A stretch of 64,000 nt of DNA from Gambelia wislizenii (taxonomy: Eukaryota; Chordata; Lepidosauria; Squamata; Crotaphytidae), in contig JAUMIR010000004.1 of NCBI GenBank assembly GCA_030847615.1, forward strand, positions 277,039,501 through 277,103,500, written 5' to 3'. Made by a program: the position numbers and the translations under genes. Below, in pieces: positions 54,346-64,000 of this stretch (position 1 is its first letter; each line of letters opens with the position of its first letter). The notes under the pieces were generated by a model. It searched no databases. It had not been told where the DNA came from and saw nothing but the letters and a program-made list of their open reading frames with translations.

Positions 54346-54600
54346 CCATGATGATGATGACAATGATGATATGAATTTATACCCAGCCCTTTTCCCAATC
54401 TAGGATAAAGCAGTATACAAAATTTAAAACAGGTACATATTTTTAAAAATACATCACACAAAAGTTAAAAAATATAATGAAACTATCAATAATGTTGAAA
54501 ACAGTTAAAAACCAGCCATCCAAAAGAAGAACAAAAAATATAAACAACACAGAACATGACCTCCTTCCCAGTAAGGTGTCTGGCTTCTGGCTTGGATGAT
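54346..54600 (-). repeat. L2-type 3' tail, antisense, with (ATG)n
   Basis: GATGATGATGACAATGATG microsatellite, then ATTTATACCCAGCCCTTTTC, CAATCTAGGATAAAGCAGTA. In reverse this is a LINE 3' tail followed by its (CAT)n end. The remaining AT-rich 150 bp may be its 3' UTR. Confidence 0.5.
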
Positions 54601-55190
54601 GCCAGGTTGACTCCCTATTTCTGTATTCTTCTTTATTTTGCCTAGTTGTGGTACTTGGGTGGTTCCTTGAAAATCCTGGTGTTTTTTTTTTAAAGCCCTT
54701 CTCCCAGCACTCTGTCTTTTTTACATAGGCCATTCTTTTAGACGTTTGATTCAAAGATGCACCAGAGCATAAATATAACGAGTATAGTACTAACATCAAC
54801 AGCAATAATAACAATAATTATAATGGCAAATCATAATGGATTTTCCATTACACTACACAAAGCTCTTCTTACCCACCACTGATCAGCTTATTGTTCCAAC
54901 CCACATGAAGGGAACTTCTGGTGAAATCTGTGTGGGGAACTGTCATTTGATTTAGGGAGGAAATTGGTACAGTTATAAGGTGATCTGAGGGCTTTCCCCC
55001 CCTCTCATTATTTCCCCCCCCAAAAAAAAATTATAACTATTCCAAGCAGTAAGTAATCCCTGTGCTTTCCTCCAACACACACAGGCACAAGGCTCCACCC
55101 TGGAAATGACACTGCAGAGCCATAAACCATCACAGATATAAATATTCCCAGACGCATTCTAAAGCCACACTTCCTATCACATTGAGTGTC
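54601..55190. other. No gene recognised
   Basis: Unassigned; T-, C- and A-runs at about 54681, 55013 and 55021. Confidence 0.4.
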
Positions 55191-55453
55191 ATTTATCTTA
55201 ACAGATTAGCAAGCTGGGCCCAGACTAACAAAATGAACTTAAACTGGGAGAAACGTAAGGTACTTCACTTAGGCAGGGAAAAAAAATTAAATGAACAGAT
55301 ATAGGATGGGTGACACAGATGACTGGCTTGACAACAGTATATGTGAAAGGGATCTAGGAGTCTTTATAGATCATGAGCTGAACATGAGTCAGCAGTGTGA
55401 TGCAGCAGCTTAAAAAACCAATGCAGTTCTAGGCTGCATCAATGAGGAATACA

Positions 55454-55677
55454 GTTCATCTTGATTTTAGGTCCGTATTATTTGTATTAATATACACTTT
55501 TATAGTATTGTTTCAATCCTGTTATAGTAATATTTTATTAATTTTATAATCTTGTTTGTGGTTTTAGATTGTGTGCCATAGGCAAGTTTTTGTGTTTATT
55601 TTGGATTGTTGTTTTTCTCCTCTGTAAAGCGCTATGTAAAGCCTATGGCGTTATATAAATAAACGTAATAATAATAA
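55454..55677 (+). mobile_element. LINE 3' tail inserted in CR1
   Basis: AT-rich sequence ending TCTGTAAAGCGCTATGTAAA, GCCTATGGCGTTATATAAAT, AAACGTAATAATAATAAT, the 3' end of an L2-like LINE. AATACAGT before it and AATA/TAGT around the adjacent MITE look like a target duplication later cut by that MITE. Confidence 0.6.
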
Positions 55678-55679
55678 TA

Positions 55680-55908
55680 CAGTTGTACCTCCGTATCCAC
55701 GGATTTGCTATCCATGGATTTCAGTATTCATGGCTTGAAAATATTCTTTAAAAAATAATAATCCAAAAAGCAAACCTTGATTTTGCCATCTTATATAAGG
55801 AACACAGTTTTGCTATGCCATTGCATATAATGGGACTTGAGTATTCACGGATTTGGTTATCCACAGGGGTCCTGGAACCAAACTCCAATGAATATGGAGG
55901 AACCACTG
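55680..55908. mobile_element. Pogo/Tigger-like MITE, TA duplication
   Basis: Left CAGTTGTACCTCCGTATCCA, right TATGGAGGAACCACTG, TA on both sides (55678-55679, 55909-55910). Nearly the same sequence as 28189-28418. It sits at the junction of the LINE tail and CR1, so it inserted last. Confidence 0.85.
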
Positions 55909-56471
55909 TATAGTGTCTCAACTGAAGGAAGTAATAGTACCACTCTATTCTGTTTTGGTCAGACCTCACCTGGAATACTGTGTCCAGTTCTGGGCACCAC
56001 AATCAGGAAGGATATTGACAAACTGGAGCATGTCAAGAGGAGGGCAACCAAAATGGTAAAAGGTCTGGAAGCCATGCCCTATGAGAAGCGACTTAGGGAG
56101 CTGGGTATATTTAACCTGAAGAAGAGAAAGTTAAGAGATGATATGATAGCCATGTTTAAATACTTGAAAGGATGTCATATTGAAGAGGGAGCAAGCTTGT
56201 TTTCTGCTGCTTCAGAGATGAGGACACAGAGCAGTAGACTCAAACTACAGGAAAACAGACTCCACCTAAGTATTAGGAAAAACTTCCTGATAGTAAAAGC
56301 TGTTTGACAGCAGAATACGCTGCCTCAGAGTGTGGTGGACTCTCCTTCTTTGGAAATTTTTAAACAGAGACTGGATGGTAATATGTCAGGAGTGCTTTCA
56401 TTGTGTATTCCTGCATGGTAGGGGGTTGGACTGGATGGCCCTTGTGGTCTCTTCCAACTCTAAGATTCTGT

Positions 56472-57108
56472 TATGTCAAAAATAATGGTATGTTTTCAAG
56501 GGGTGATGCAAAGTGGGAGGAAGGCTTTTTTAATGTTTTTTGTCATGTATAGTAATTAGACCCCCACTTCAAAGACAAAGCCCCACCCCAACTAAAAATC
56601 TGTATCCCCTTCATGAAAACCCCTAGAAATGGACTGGGCTAAAATGAAGCACTCACCTCCTGTGAGGAATCCTATGCAGTACTGAGAGGATCATGTCAAC
56701 TATAGATAAGTTTTGAATACATCCTTTGGAGGCAAGGTGCTGGAGCAAGAATGAGCTATTGTAAAGGGTCCAGAGGCTACACCCACCCCACTTTTCATCC
56801 CATGGATCCCCGAGACCACATGCTTCCCTATTTTTAGAGAACTAGAAGTGACCAGAAGGTCACTTCTGGTTTCCTCCCAATGCCATCTGAGTCCAAAATA
56901 AGGTGTTTTGGGGACAAGGAAAGTCTTTTAAGATAATTGTACTTACTGGAGGCTTCTGGGGGTATGTGTTTCTATTTTCAGGCTAAGAAAAATATCAGTG
57001 ACAGAAGGCTCAGTGAGCTTGCATGGGGGGGTGAATCCAGGGGCAACACAAAAACCCTCTATGGGTGGATTACATGTGGCCCATGGGTTGGATAATCCCA
57101 CCTCTGCC
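56472..57108. other. Mostly unassigned; hAT-like right end
   Basis: The end of this interval, TGTGGCCCATGGGTTGGATA then ATCCCACCTCTG, is an inverted hAT-like terminus, related to the left arm at 8047. No matching left end was found in the preceding 600 bp. Confidence 0.35.
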
Positions 57109-58755
57109 TTGGAGAAAGCAGTGGCCACACAATTCCAGGTACTCTTCCCTAAAACCTAGCATTTTAGCCTTTATACACTTTTGATTCCATTATATAATGA
57201 AAGCTGCCAAGCCAAATCCTGCTTCAACTCTGTCCACATTTACTGCCCTCCAGGGTTCTCTGAAGTGGACAATATCTGAGCTGTGCTGATATGCCCCCTT
57301 GTGGCTTTCTTGGTCTTACTCTGAGGGTGAGCCGAAGACAACTTTCAGCCTGAGATGGAGTGACAGACATCCCCTGAGCCTGTATCTGCCGCAGATGGTA
57401 CCCAAAGCTGGCCAGGTTATTTAGGAACATGAGACAGAAGAAACCCACAAGCAGTTCTTATGCTCCCCAGCAGTAAAAATCCAATAATAACAGATTAAAT
57501 TTATCTGATACCTGAAGTGGATGCTTCACTTTGCCTAATGATAGGGCCAGCCCTGCTTGTTCTTATTCAAACAATTAGGTCCTTGGCAGATTTAAGTGAC
57601 ACTTCACTCAGTTAATGTTCCTCCAGAGATTTATGTCTGGCGTCATCCTTCGTTGTAACCTATATCTGCCAAACACAATCTAACACATTAATGTTTCTTT
57701 TAAATGTTATATATGCTTAAATCCACTTAACCATGTGAGCTTAATGGACTTAAATATGTTGATTGTAGCTATTTTTTTTTAAAAAAATGCACAAAATGGT
57801 CTATCAAATAGTCTGTGTCTTCATTGTTTTCCTATAACAGGGTTCTGTAACATTATTCCTGTTAATTTGTAAATATCTCCAAAATACATTTAAGTAGCAT
57901 CTTTATGCATCCACATTCACACTTATGTTCCTGGCTAGTTTAAAAGACAATTTTGTCTAACTGAGCTATACATCATTAAGCTGGGGAAAAAAGTTTGCCC
58001 ATTACTGCTGTTTTAACATCTTGCCCCATCTTGTCTCATTAGCAGGAACTGATTGAGCATGAAGGTGTTCCCTGGCTGTCACTAGATAAAGTAGGTGCTC
58101 TTGGCTTTCATCTGTTCTGAGTTCTCCTTGTCTCATTATCTTTACAAGGTCAGTTTCTTTGACACAGGGACTGCTTGCTTAGCACTCTATTCTGGTAATT
58201 ACTTGCCTGGCAATCCTTACCATAACTGGATTGCAGGGATATCACTGCAAGGAAAGTCTCCCAGCATATAGGCCAAAATAAACCCTACTGGTACACTTGC
58301 TATGGTTCTGGTATACTGTACATCAGAAATGACAGATTATCAATAATTTTTCCAGTGAACATTAACAACCACTTGTGAAGATCAGCAATCTTTAATTTCT
58401 TCCATTCGCAATGAAACAAACACTTTCACAAGTGTAGTTTTATACCCTTAATGATTCTGGAGTCCTGGTGAGCCATCAAAAATGCATTTTTCTCTTACAC
58501 CTGTAGATTGATCCCTATAGTACTCAAAGTTTTTATGATTTGTGGAAAAAAAAATATTTGCTGGTGAAAACAAATATTTAGGGTTCTTAAACACCAGTCT
58601 TCCAGTCATTTACAGTACTATACATAATGTTTTACCACCTATTTTAAAATAAATATATTGAAAGCAAAAACTAAAGCACTGGTTTGACCATTTCTCTTTG
58701 GGAAAAATATTCCAGAGCTGTTGTTTTCTTGTTTACAGATCCCTACTCCTTAGAA
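57109..58755. other. Repeat-free block; conserved non-coding candidate
   Basis: No recognisable repeat, and only short frames, for about 1.6 kb, the longest such block in the window. It has balanced AT-rich composition with many TAAT/ATTA cores (for example CAAACAATTAGGTCC at about 57566). This is a suggestion from appearance only. Confidence 0.3.
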
Positions 58756-58968
58756 GCATAGAATCATCAAGTTGGATGGTACTACAAGGGCTATCGAGTC
58801 CAACCCCCTGTCATACAGGAATACACAACTAAAGCACACCTCAGAAATAGCCATCCAACTTTTGTTTAAAAAACTCCAAAGATAGAGAGTCTACCATCCT
58901 ACAAAGCAGTCAATCCAGTGTTAAACAGCTCTTGATCTCAGGAAGTCCATTCTAATATTTAGATGGAA
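58756..58968 (-). mobile_element. CR1 LINE 3' end, diverged
   Basis: AGCATAGAATCATCAAGTTG, GGCTATCGAGTCCAACCCCC through to TAATATTTAGATGGAACA. Complement of the CR1 3' UTR and ORF end, with more substitutions than the other copies. Confidence 0.85.
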
Positions 58969-59809
58969 CATTCCTTCTATGTGTATATCTATTTTCCCTT
59001 TGAAACAAGACTGGGAAGCAGATGGTTACCATTCCATAGTATCTTCCAAGTCCAAAGGATGACATCAGTGGTCAGTCAGAGTATAATACTAGAACAAACA
59101 GCCTCAAGGCAGTGGTGCAATCAGCACAGGACTTTGGGGTGGATGCACAGGGCCCCACTCAGAAGAATCAGCAGGTAAGTTCCAAATGCAGCACATCTGA
59201 GTCATCACATTTTGAAGTCACTGAAGTAGTACACACTACCACTTAGAGCAAGGGTGTGGAAAGTGCAGTTGGTTGGCTGTATGAACCCTCAAGCCCATTT
59301 TCTGGCAACCCAAGCCCCTTCAGAACAACTCCAAGCCTCCAGACTGTCAAATGCTGTTCAATCGAAGTTGGCCCAAAAGCATGCAGACCATGGTGACTTG
59401 GTTTCCTCATGCCCTACTGTCCCAAAGCATTCCCAAAGTAGTGGAAAAATGGTCTCAGCAATGAGATCTCTAAGACCATAAAGCAAGAAGCTTCCTCCCA
59501 GAAGTCAATGGTCTTCAACAGAAATAGAATGAGCAAATTGACCTCTACTACAGAATGCACAGTCTTGACATCTAGGCTACCTTTTACAATGATTTGGGGG
59601 TGGGGTAAAAGCCATCTCAGCTCAGGCAGATCCTTGAAGACTATAGAACCATCAGCTAGCTTTCCTGAGACATTACCAGGCACTCAGCTCATCAAAAGGG
59701 TAGTGATTCCTATGTCAAATGCCCACCTGAGGTATTATCATCTGACCTGAGGTACTTTAACTATAAGATTATAGCAAAGTCTTTGATTGTATAGATCATG
59801 AAAAACTAT
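58969..59809. other. No gene recognised
   Basis: Unassigned; frames at 59254-59750 on both strands overlap and lack domains. Confidence 0.4.
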
Positions 59810-60138
59810 GGAGATTTTCACACGGGGAAAATATCCCCCGGAGAAATCGGGACAGAAAGATTTCTTCACCGGAAGCAGCACCGCGGTTCACACGCCCATT
59901 TGCCTCTCCCAATATGCCGTCATCATCACACTGGATTATTTCTTCCCTCTTCCGGAATATTTTACTAACGGGAGTTCGCCATTAATAAAATATTCCGGAA
60001 GAGGAAAGAAATAAACCAGCGTGATGACGACGGCATATCGGGAGAGGCAAATGGGCATGCGAACCACGGCGCTGCTTCCTGTAAAGAAATCTTTCTGTCC
60101 CGATTTCTCCGGGGGATATTTTCCCCGTGTGAAAATCT
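59810..60138. mobile_element. Near-perfect palindromic MITE, group C, TSD TAT
   Basis: GGAGATTTTCACACGGGG on the left pairs with CCCCGTGTGAAAATCT on the right, where the last CC is missing. TAT flanks both (59807-59809, 60139-60141). Almost the whole 329 bp is one inverted repeat: for example AAATCGGGACAGAAAGATTT pairs with AAATCTTTCTGTCCCGATTT, and CTCTTCCGGAATATTTTA with TAAAATATTCCGGAAGAG. Arms differ at few positions. It is CpG-rich compared with its surroundings and encodes nothing. Confidence 0.9.
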
Positions 60139-60283
60139 TATAAGATTGCTCTTAAACAAATGGGTGTGCCACAACATTTGATTGTCCTGATGCATAACCT
60201 GTACCAAGTATTTCATGTTGATGTTCAACTTGGCTTCTTCTCTCAAATGAGTGTTATCACACTGTTCACTAGCCAAATGTATA

Positions 60284-60579
60284 CAGTTGTCCCTCCACAT
60301 TCGTGGGGGTTAAGGCTGCAAGACCCCTGTGAATGTGAAAAAAACGCGAATAAAAAACAAGTCATGCCACCGCCCTCCTGGAAACCCCCCCACCCTCCCA
60401 GAAGCAGCGATGGGAGCTTCTGAAGCCCTGTCACTGCTCCTCTCCACCCCCCACCTGTCCTCCCAAATGCAGCAATGGGGCTTCTAAAGCCCCGTTGCCA
60501 CTTTTGGGAGGGTGGGCTCCCAGAAACCAGGAATAATCAAAACCGTGAATGTTAAAGCCATGAATGTGGAGGGGCAACT
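60284..60579. mobile_element. Pogo/Tigger-like MITE, TA duplication
   Basis: Left CAGTTGTCCCTCCACATTCG, right GAATGTGGAGGGGCAACTG, TA on both sides (60282-60283, 60580-60581). The interior has CACCCTCC..GAAGCAGCGATGGG and a related second unit, as in 51451-51739. Confidence 0.85.
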
Positions 60580-60655
60580 GTATAGCCATCTGCATATCCA
60601 AGTGCAAATCAGATCAAACCCAATCAGTAAAAAAGAAAAGTATATTCCAAGATAA

Positions 60656-60896
60656 AGAACCACTGTGGTGTGGTGGTTTAAGCATTGGACTATGACTCTG
60701 GAGACCAGGGTTTGAATCTCTGCTCAGCCATGGAAACTCACTTCATGACCTTGGGCAAGTTGTACTCTCTCAGCCTCAGAAGAAGGCAAGGTCAAATCTC
60801 CTCTGAAGAAATCTTGCCAAGAAAACCCTGGGATACAGTAGGTTTGCCCTAGGTTTACCACAAGTCAGAAACAACTTGAAGGCAAACAACAAGAAC
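60656..60896 (+). mobile_element. Sauria SINE, near full length
   Basis: Head GTGGTGTGGTGGTTTAAGCA with GGTTTGAATCTC box B, then CTCTCAGCCTCAGAAGAAGG, ATCTTGCCAAGAAAACCCTG and tail CAGAAACAACTTGAAGGCAA. All modules present. Confidence 0.85.
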
Positions 60897-62009
60897 ATTC
60901 CAAGAAAATTGTTTGATCTCTTTATGATTTTGTGGCTCATCTTAGTTTTTTCAGGAAGATATGTAGGAATATTAGGTTTGTGTATGTTTACACACTTTGA
61001 AAGAATCCCAGAAATAACCTCTAACCCTAACAATCCTAAGAGAAAACTCACTAACAACTTCATGCATCAATCATGCATTTACCTTAGCCTAGACATCAGC
61101 CAGAAACTGAAATTATTTCTCTGTAGTATACTGACATTAATCTTGTTTTTTTACAAATAATTATAAAACAAAATGAAGGAAAAGGGAAGCCTCACTATAT
61201 GGGATGCTGAAATAGAATATCTACTGAAATAGAAGGTGACCATCAATACAGAATCAAAACTTGCTATATTCACATGATACCACAAGCAAACCATACAGAC
61301 ATTTCACTACAAGGTCAGTAGCAAGAAGTATGGTTACTCTTATCTGGTGATGAGAATGTAAATGCCTTCTTCCTTTTGTTTACTGCACAGTGCTTGGAAA
61401 CACTATTTTTTCAGACTACAGTAAGCAGAATTCCTCAGCCAGCATGACCTAAATTAACTTTTCTAAGCTTGAGCATTGCTTCTAAGCAATGTTGCCTTTA
61501 TAGCAGAATACAACAGAAATCCTTTTCAATTTGGCAAGAGGGTTTTAAGGTCACAGTAGAAAATGTGTTTAGCGTGTTTTGTAGAAGTGAGCCCCCTAGT
61601 AGTGAATTAAATTAGGCCATTCAGAGACGCAATGGTCACTGAATTAGGGAGAGTTTATTTGTCAAGTCCACTGCTCCACATGCATAGAAGAATACATATT
61701 CTGTAATAGGAAGGGTTTAAGAAAAGTATTGAGCTATTGAAGAAGTGCTATGGAGCAATGCATCCTCCTCAGAACAACTGCCAGAATCTCTTTCAGGTAG
61801 CTCATTCCAGAGCTGTAAATTATCAGTGGTAGTTGATGACTTCTGTATCAGTGGTGCAGTGAATCCACCCTGAATTTTGCATAGCTTTAGAGGGTCTATC
61901 CAAAGTTGTGGACATATTTTGTAGATAGGGTTCAGCACCTTGGATAATTCCTTTGAAGCCTAGATTTAAAACTGGGAATGATTCACTGCCCCTTTGATAT
62001 AGGACTCTC
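60897..62009. other. No gene recognised
   Basis: Unassigned AT-rich sequence. Confidence 0.4.
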
Positions 62010-62612
62010 TGTCCTGCTAGGAGGAGGTCTCCTCTTTTGATGAAGGGAAAGGAGAGAACCCAGATGATAGGCTCCAGTCAGAACCAGAGGTGGTTGGCAG
62101 TCCTGCCTTGGAGTCAGAAGAAGCCAACAGTGCTGCCATGGAAGCAGAAATTGCACCATCCCATGCTGACCCTGAAGACCAGGAGCCAGAAATGCTGCAC
62201 CCTTCTGAACGATGCAGCAGGAACAACAAAAGAGAAGGAAACACCCTGGCATGCTTTAGAAAGGATACACTGGAATAATTAGGCCAGCAGTATTCATTTA
62301 CAGCTAGCAATAAATTAGCACAGCCAAGGCTGACCCTTTGGCTGCAAGATAACAGCTCCACTATTTCTGTTTGGCATTGTGTTACATTCCCTTCTCAGCT
62401 TGTGTCTTGGACTATTTCCCTCAGTGACTCCTTGCCTGGCTTTGGACTCTTCTCAGACTGCTTTTCATGCTCAGACTCTGAATTGCATTGACCACACTTC
62501 CATTCTTATACACCTTCTATATATGACCTTGGTGTGACTTGATTTCTCCATTGCTTGTTCTCCCAAAATACAGGTTCACTCTCCAGGTCACTCTCTGCCC
62601 TGAAACAGGACA
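62010..62612 (+). mobile_element. Probable decayed solo LTR, Gypsy-like
   Basis: Starts TGTCCTGCTAGGAGG and ends CCTGAAACAGGACA, so TGTCCT and AGGACA are inverted termini. Its purine-rich first half (frame with SEEANSAAMEAEIAPSHADP) and TGGACT/CTTGCCTGGC-rich second half resemble the solo LTR at 29000-29610. No target duplication is visible (CTCTC against GCCAC). The glutamate-rich frame is a by-product of the LTR. Confidence 0.5.
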
Positions 62613-63022
62613 GCCACCATCCACCACTGCAGGATGCCAGGGCTTTTGAAAAGTCCTTATGCACCTAGTAGATTCACAGGTGTGGTATCATATTTAAAGG
62701 TTCTTTAAACAAATGTTCAGGTCTATACTTATTTGGCATCTGCATATCATCTCAGCTGCCACTTGGTCCTTCTGTTACTTGATTGCAACTGTATGCTGTA
62801 TACAAATAGATTACTGCTTGGGTGTACTAAGTAAATGGGACCCTGACTGGGTGGAGCTTTTGTACAAGAAAGGGGCTTCACTGTAGATGGCTGACATGTG
62901 TATAGCATACTTTAAGAATGAAAAGAGAACAACCTAGCACCTGAGCTTGGCCAGTGCAGATTTCCCTTTATTTTCAAATCCATAGAACCCACTCACAAGC
63001 ATAATTCAGTATGCTGTAAACA
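62613..63022. other. No gene recognised
   Basis: Unassigned. Confidence 0.4.
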
Positions 63023-63171
63023 CAGGGTGAGGAACCTTTGGCCCTCCACATGTTTTGGCCAACAACTCCCATAAGACCCCCAAGCAGGTCTAGTGGTAAG
63101 GGATGATGGGAGTTGTAGCTGAACTCCAAATCATCTCTAGGGCCATCCCTTGCTGTATGTAGCCACCCCTG
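63023..63171. mobile_element. hAT MITE with diverged 8-bp TSD
   Basis: CAGGGTGAGGAACCTTTGGC and CCTCCACATGTTTTGGCC on the left; GATGGGAGTTGTAGCTGAAC and, at the end, AGCCACCCCTG on the right. CTGTAAAC (63014-63021) and CTGTATAC (63172-63179) differ at one position, with one extra base next to the left end. Confidence 0.65.
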
Positions 63172-64000
63172 CTGTATACCATTCCATGCCTTCTAATATG
63201 CTATACTGCTCTACCTCTGTTCCTGCAAGTTAACTTATGAAACTGCAGTTGATGTCTATACTTAAACCCAATGGGGAAAGTGTCTGCCTTTGCCTTCTGT
63301 GAAGTAAACACTGCATGGTCTTTAAGGTCAAACAAGTACAAAGTCTCCAGAATAAATGATTAATAAAGATATACAAGATGTCACAACTTGTTCCTGAGAT
63401 TTGCTAAAATACAGATAAATTGGAATCTGACAAAAACAAATTGTGCTTAATAACCCTTAAAGACGTGATCCCTGAAGCATTCTGCAGCCCTCCAGTTTCC
63501 CCTTGTCCAACTACTTTCATCTTAATTTATAGGAGACAAAGAGTAGTAAAAATAATGTTGGGACTTTAAGTAATAAGATCAGTTATAAAATCACTCCCTT
63601 TATCACATAACTAATGCATTTTCTTCCCTCACCCTTGCTCATACACACATACCACCTAAAATTTTCTGATTATATTATTTAGCAATCACAATTTATCACC
63701 AGCTGGAAAAGTATGGTACACTAAAAGGAGAACAGTGCCAGTCTCACTTAGAGAAAAATTGCAATGTAATCTAAAAAGATATTGGTCAAGACAGCTGTGA
63801 AACTACCTAGAGAATCCCAGCCATGGCTTCATGATATCTGAAACATGGTCTTAAAACTCCATGAAAGTTTCAGTGTTTGCTCAAATGTAGACAGGGGCAG
63901 CAGTTGGGTACACTGCAATGCAGCAGCAAATCTGTTCTGTGCAGATGCTCAATGCTATGATGGTGCTGAACCTCTGAGGGTCCAGCACCAGCAAAGCTCC
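63172..64000. other. No gene recognised
   Basis: Unassigned AT-rich sequence to the end of the window. Confidence 0.4.

Larger units (their letters stand above)
55192..56471 (+). mobile_element. CR1 LINE, split by an L2-type tail and a pogo-like MITE
   Basis: The left piece 55192-55453 encodes LASWAQTNKMNLNWEK-like sequence and the [13 protein letters not shown] stretch. The right piece 55909-56471 continues with [13 protein letters not shown] sequence in a shifted frame, [39 protein letters not shown] and the 3' UTR to CTAAGATTCTG. Two elements lie between the pieces. Confidence 0.85.

Noticed and set aside
62037..62282. Glutamate-rich frame as a possible exon
   Set aside because: It lies in the purine-rich half of an LTR-like segment, with similar composition to the solo LTR at 29000-29610, and has no splice sites in frame.

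Overview
The window reads as non-coding, transposon-rich DNA from a squamate reptile, most likely an iguanian-type lizard. I recognise no host gene, exon, tRNA or rRNA. The case for a squamate rests on the repeats: Sauria SINEs with Bov-B-type tails, a Bov-B LINE 3' end, CR1 copies ending in ATTCTATG-type repeats, lizard-type L2 copies with GGCGGGTAAGAAATAA-type tails, an L1, hAT MITEs with CAGGGGTGGG ends, and many palindromic DNA elements. Every long open frame I examined is a decayed retroelement or a chance frame over repeats.

Layout. 1-18 kb: mostly unassigned sequence with scattered SINEs and MITEs. It holds a Bov-B fragment split by a hAT MITE (2.6 kb), a 3-bp-TSD palindromic element (5.0 kb), and an inverted repeat pair at 9.15 and 12.83 kb. 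16-25 kb: two members of a second 3-bp-TSD family, a pogo/Tigger-like MITE with a GC-rich minisatellite, an undescribed TGCACAATG-rich palindromic repeat, and the longest CR1 reverse-transcriptase frame, whose tail is split by another MITE. 26-31 kb: two L2 LINEs; the second carries a solo LTR and a repeat tail inserted beside its YADD region. 33-38 kb: four more palindromic elements or fragments. 39.9-45.1 kb: a nested stack of an L2 tail, then a 3-bp-TSD DNA element, then a plus-strand L1, which contains a minus-strand L1 and a second, unclassified LINE. 47.5-56.5 kb: four CR1 copies broken by DNA elements, a SINE, an LTR-like unit and an L2-type tail. 57-64 kb: largely unique sequence, an almost perfect 329-bp palindrome, a pogo-like MITE, a Sauria SINE, an LTR-like segment and a hAT MITE.

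The elements do not act as a pathway, but they form a layered history. Target-site duplications recoverable by eye give the insertion order in several places. The observation best worth following up is a set of non-autonomous elements in five terminal-repeat groups. All have GG...CC-type ends and 3-bp duplications, and the duplicated triplets (TCA, TAG, CAA, TGA, TAT, ATA) are often not the TWA expected of PIF/Harbinger. No transposase for them is present here. All family calls come from reading motifs by eye; boundaries without a stated duplication are approximate.
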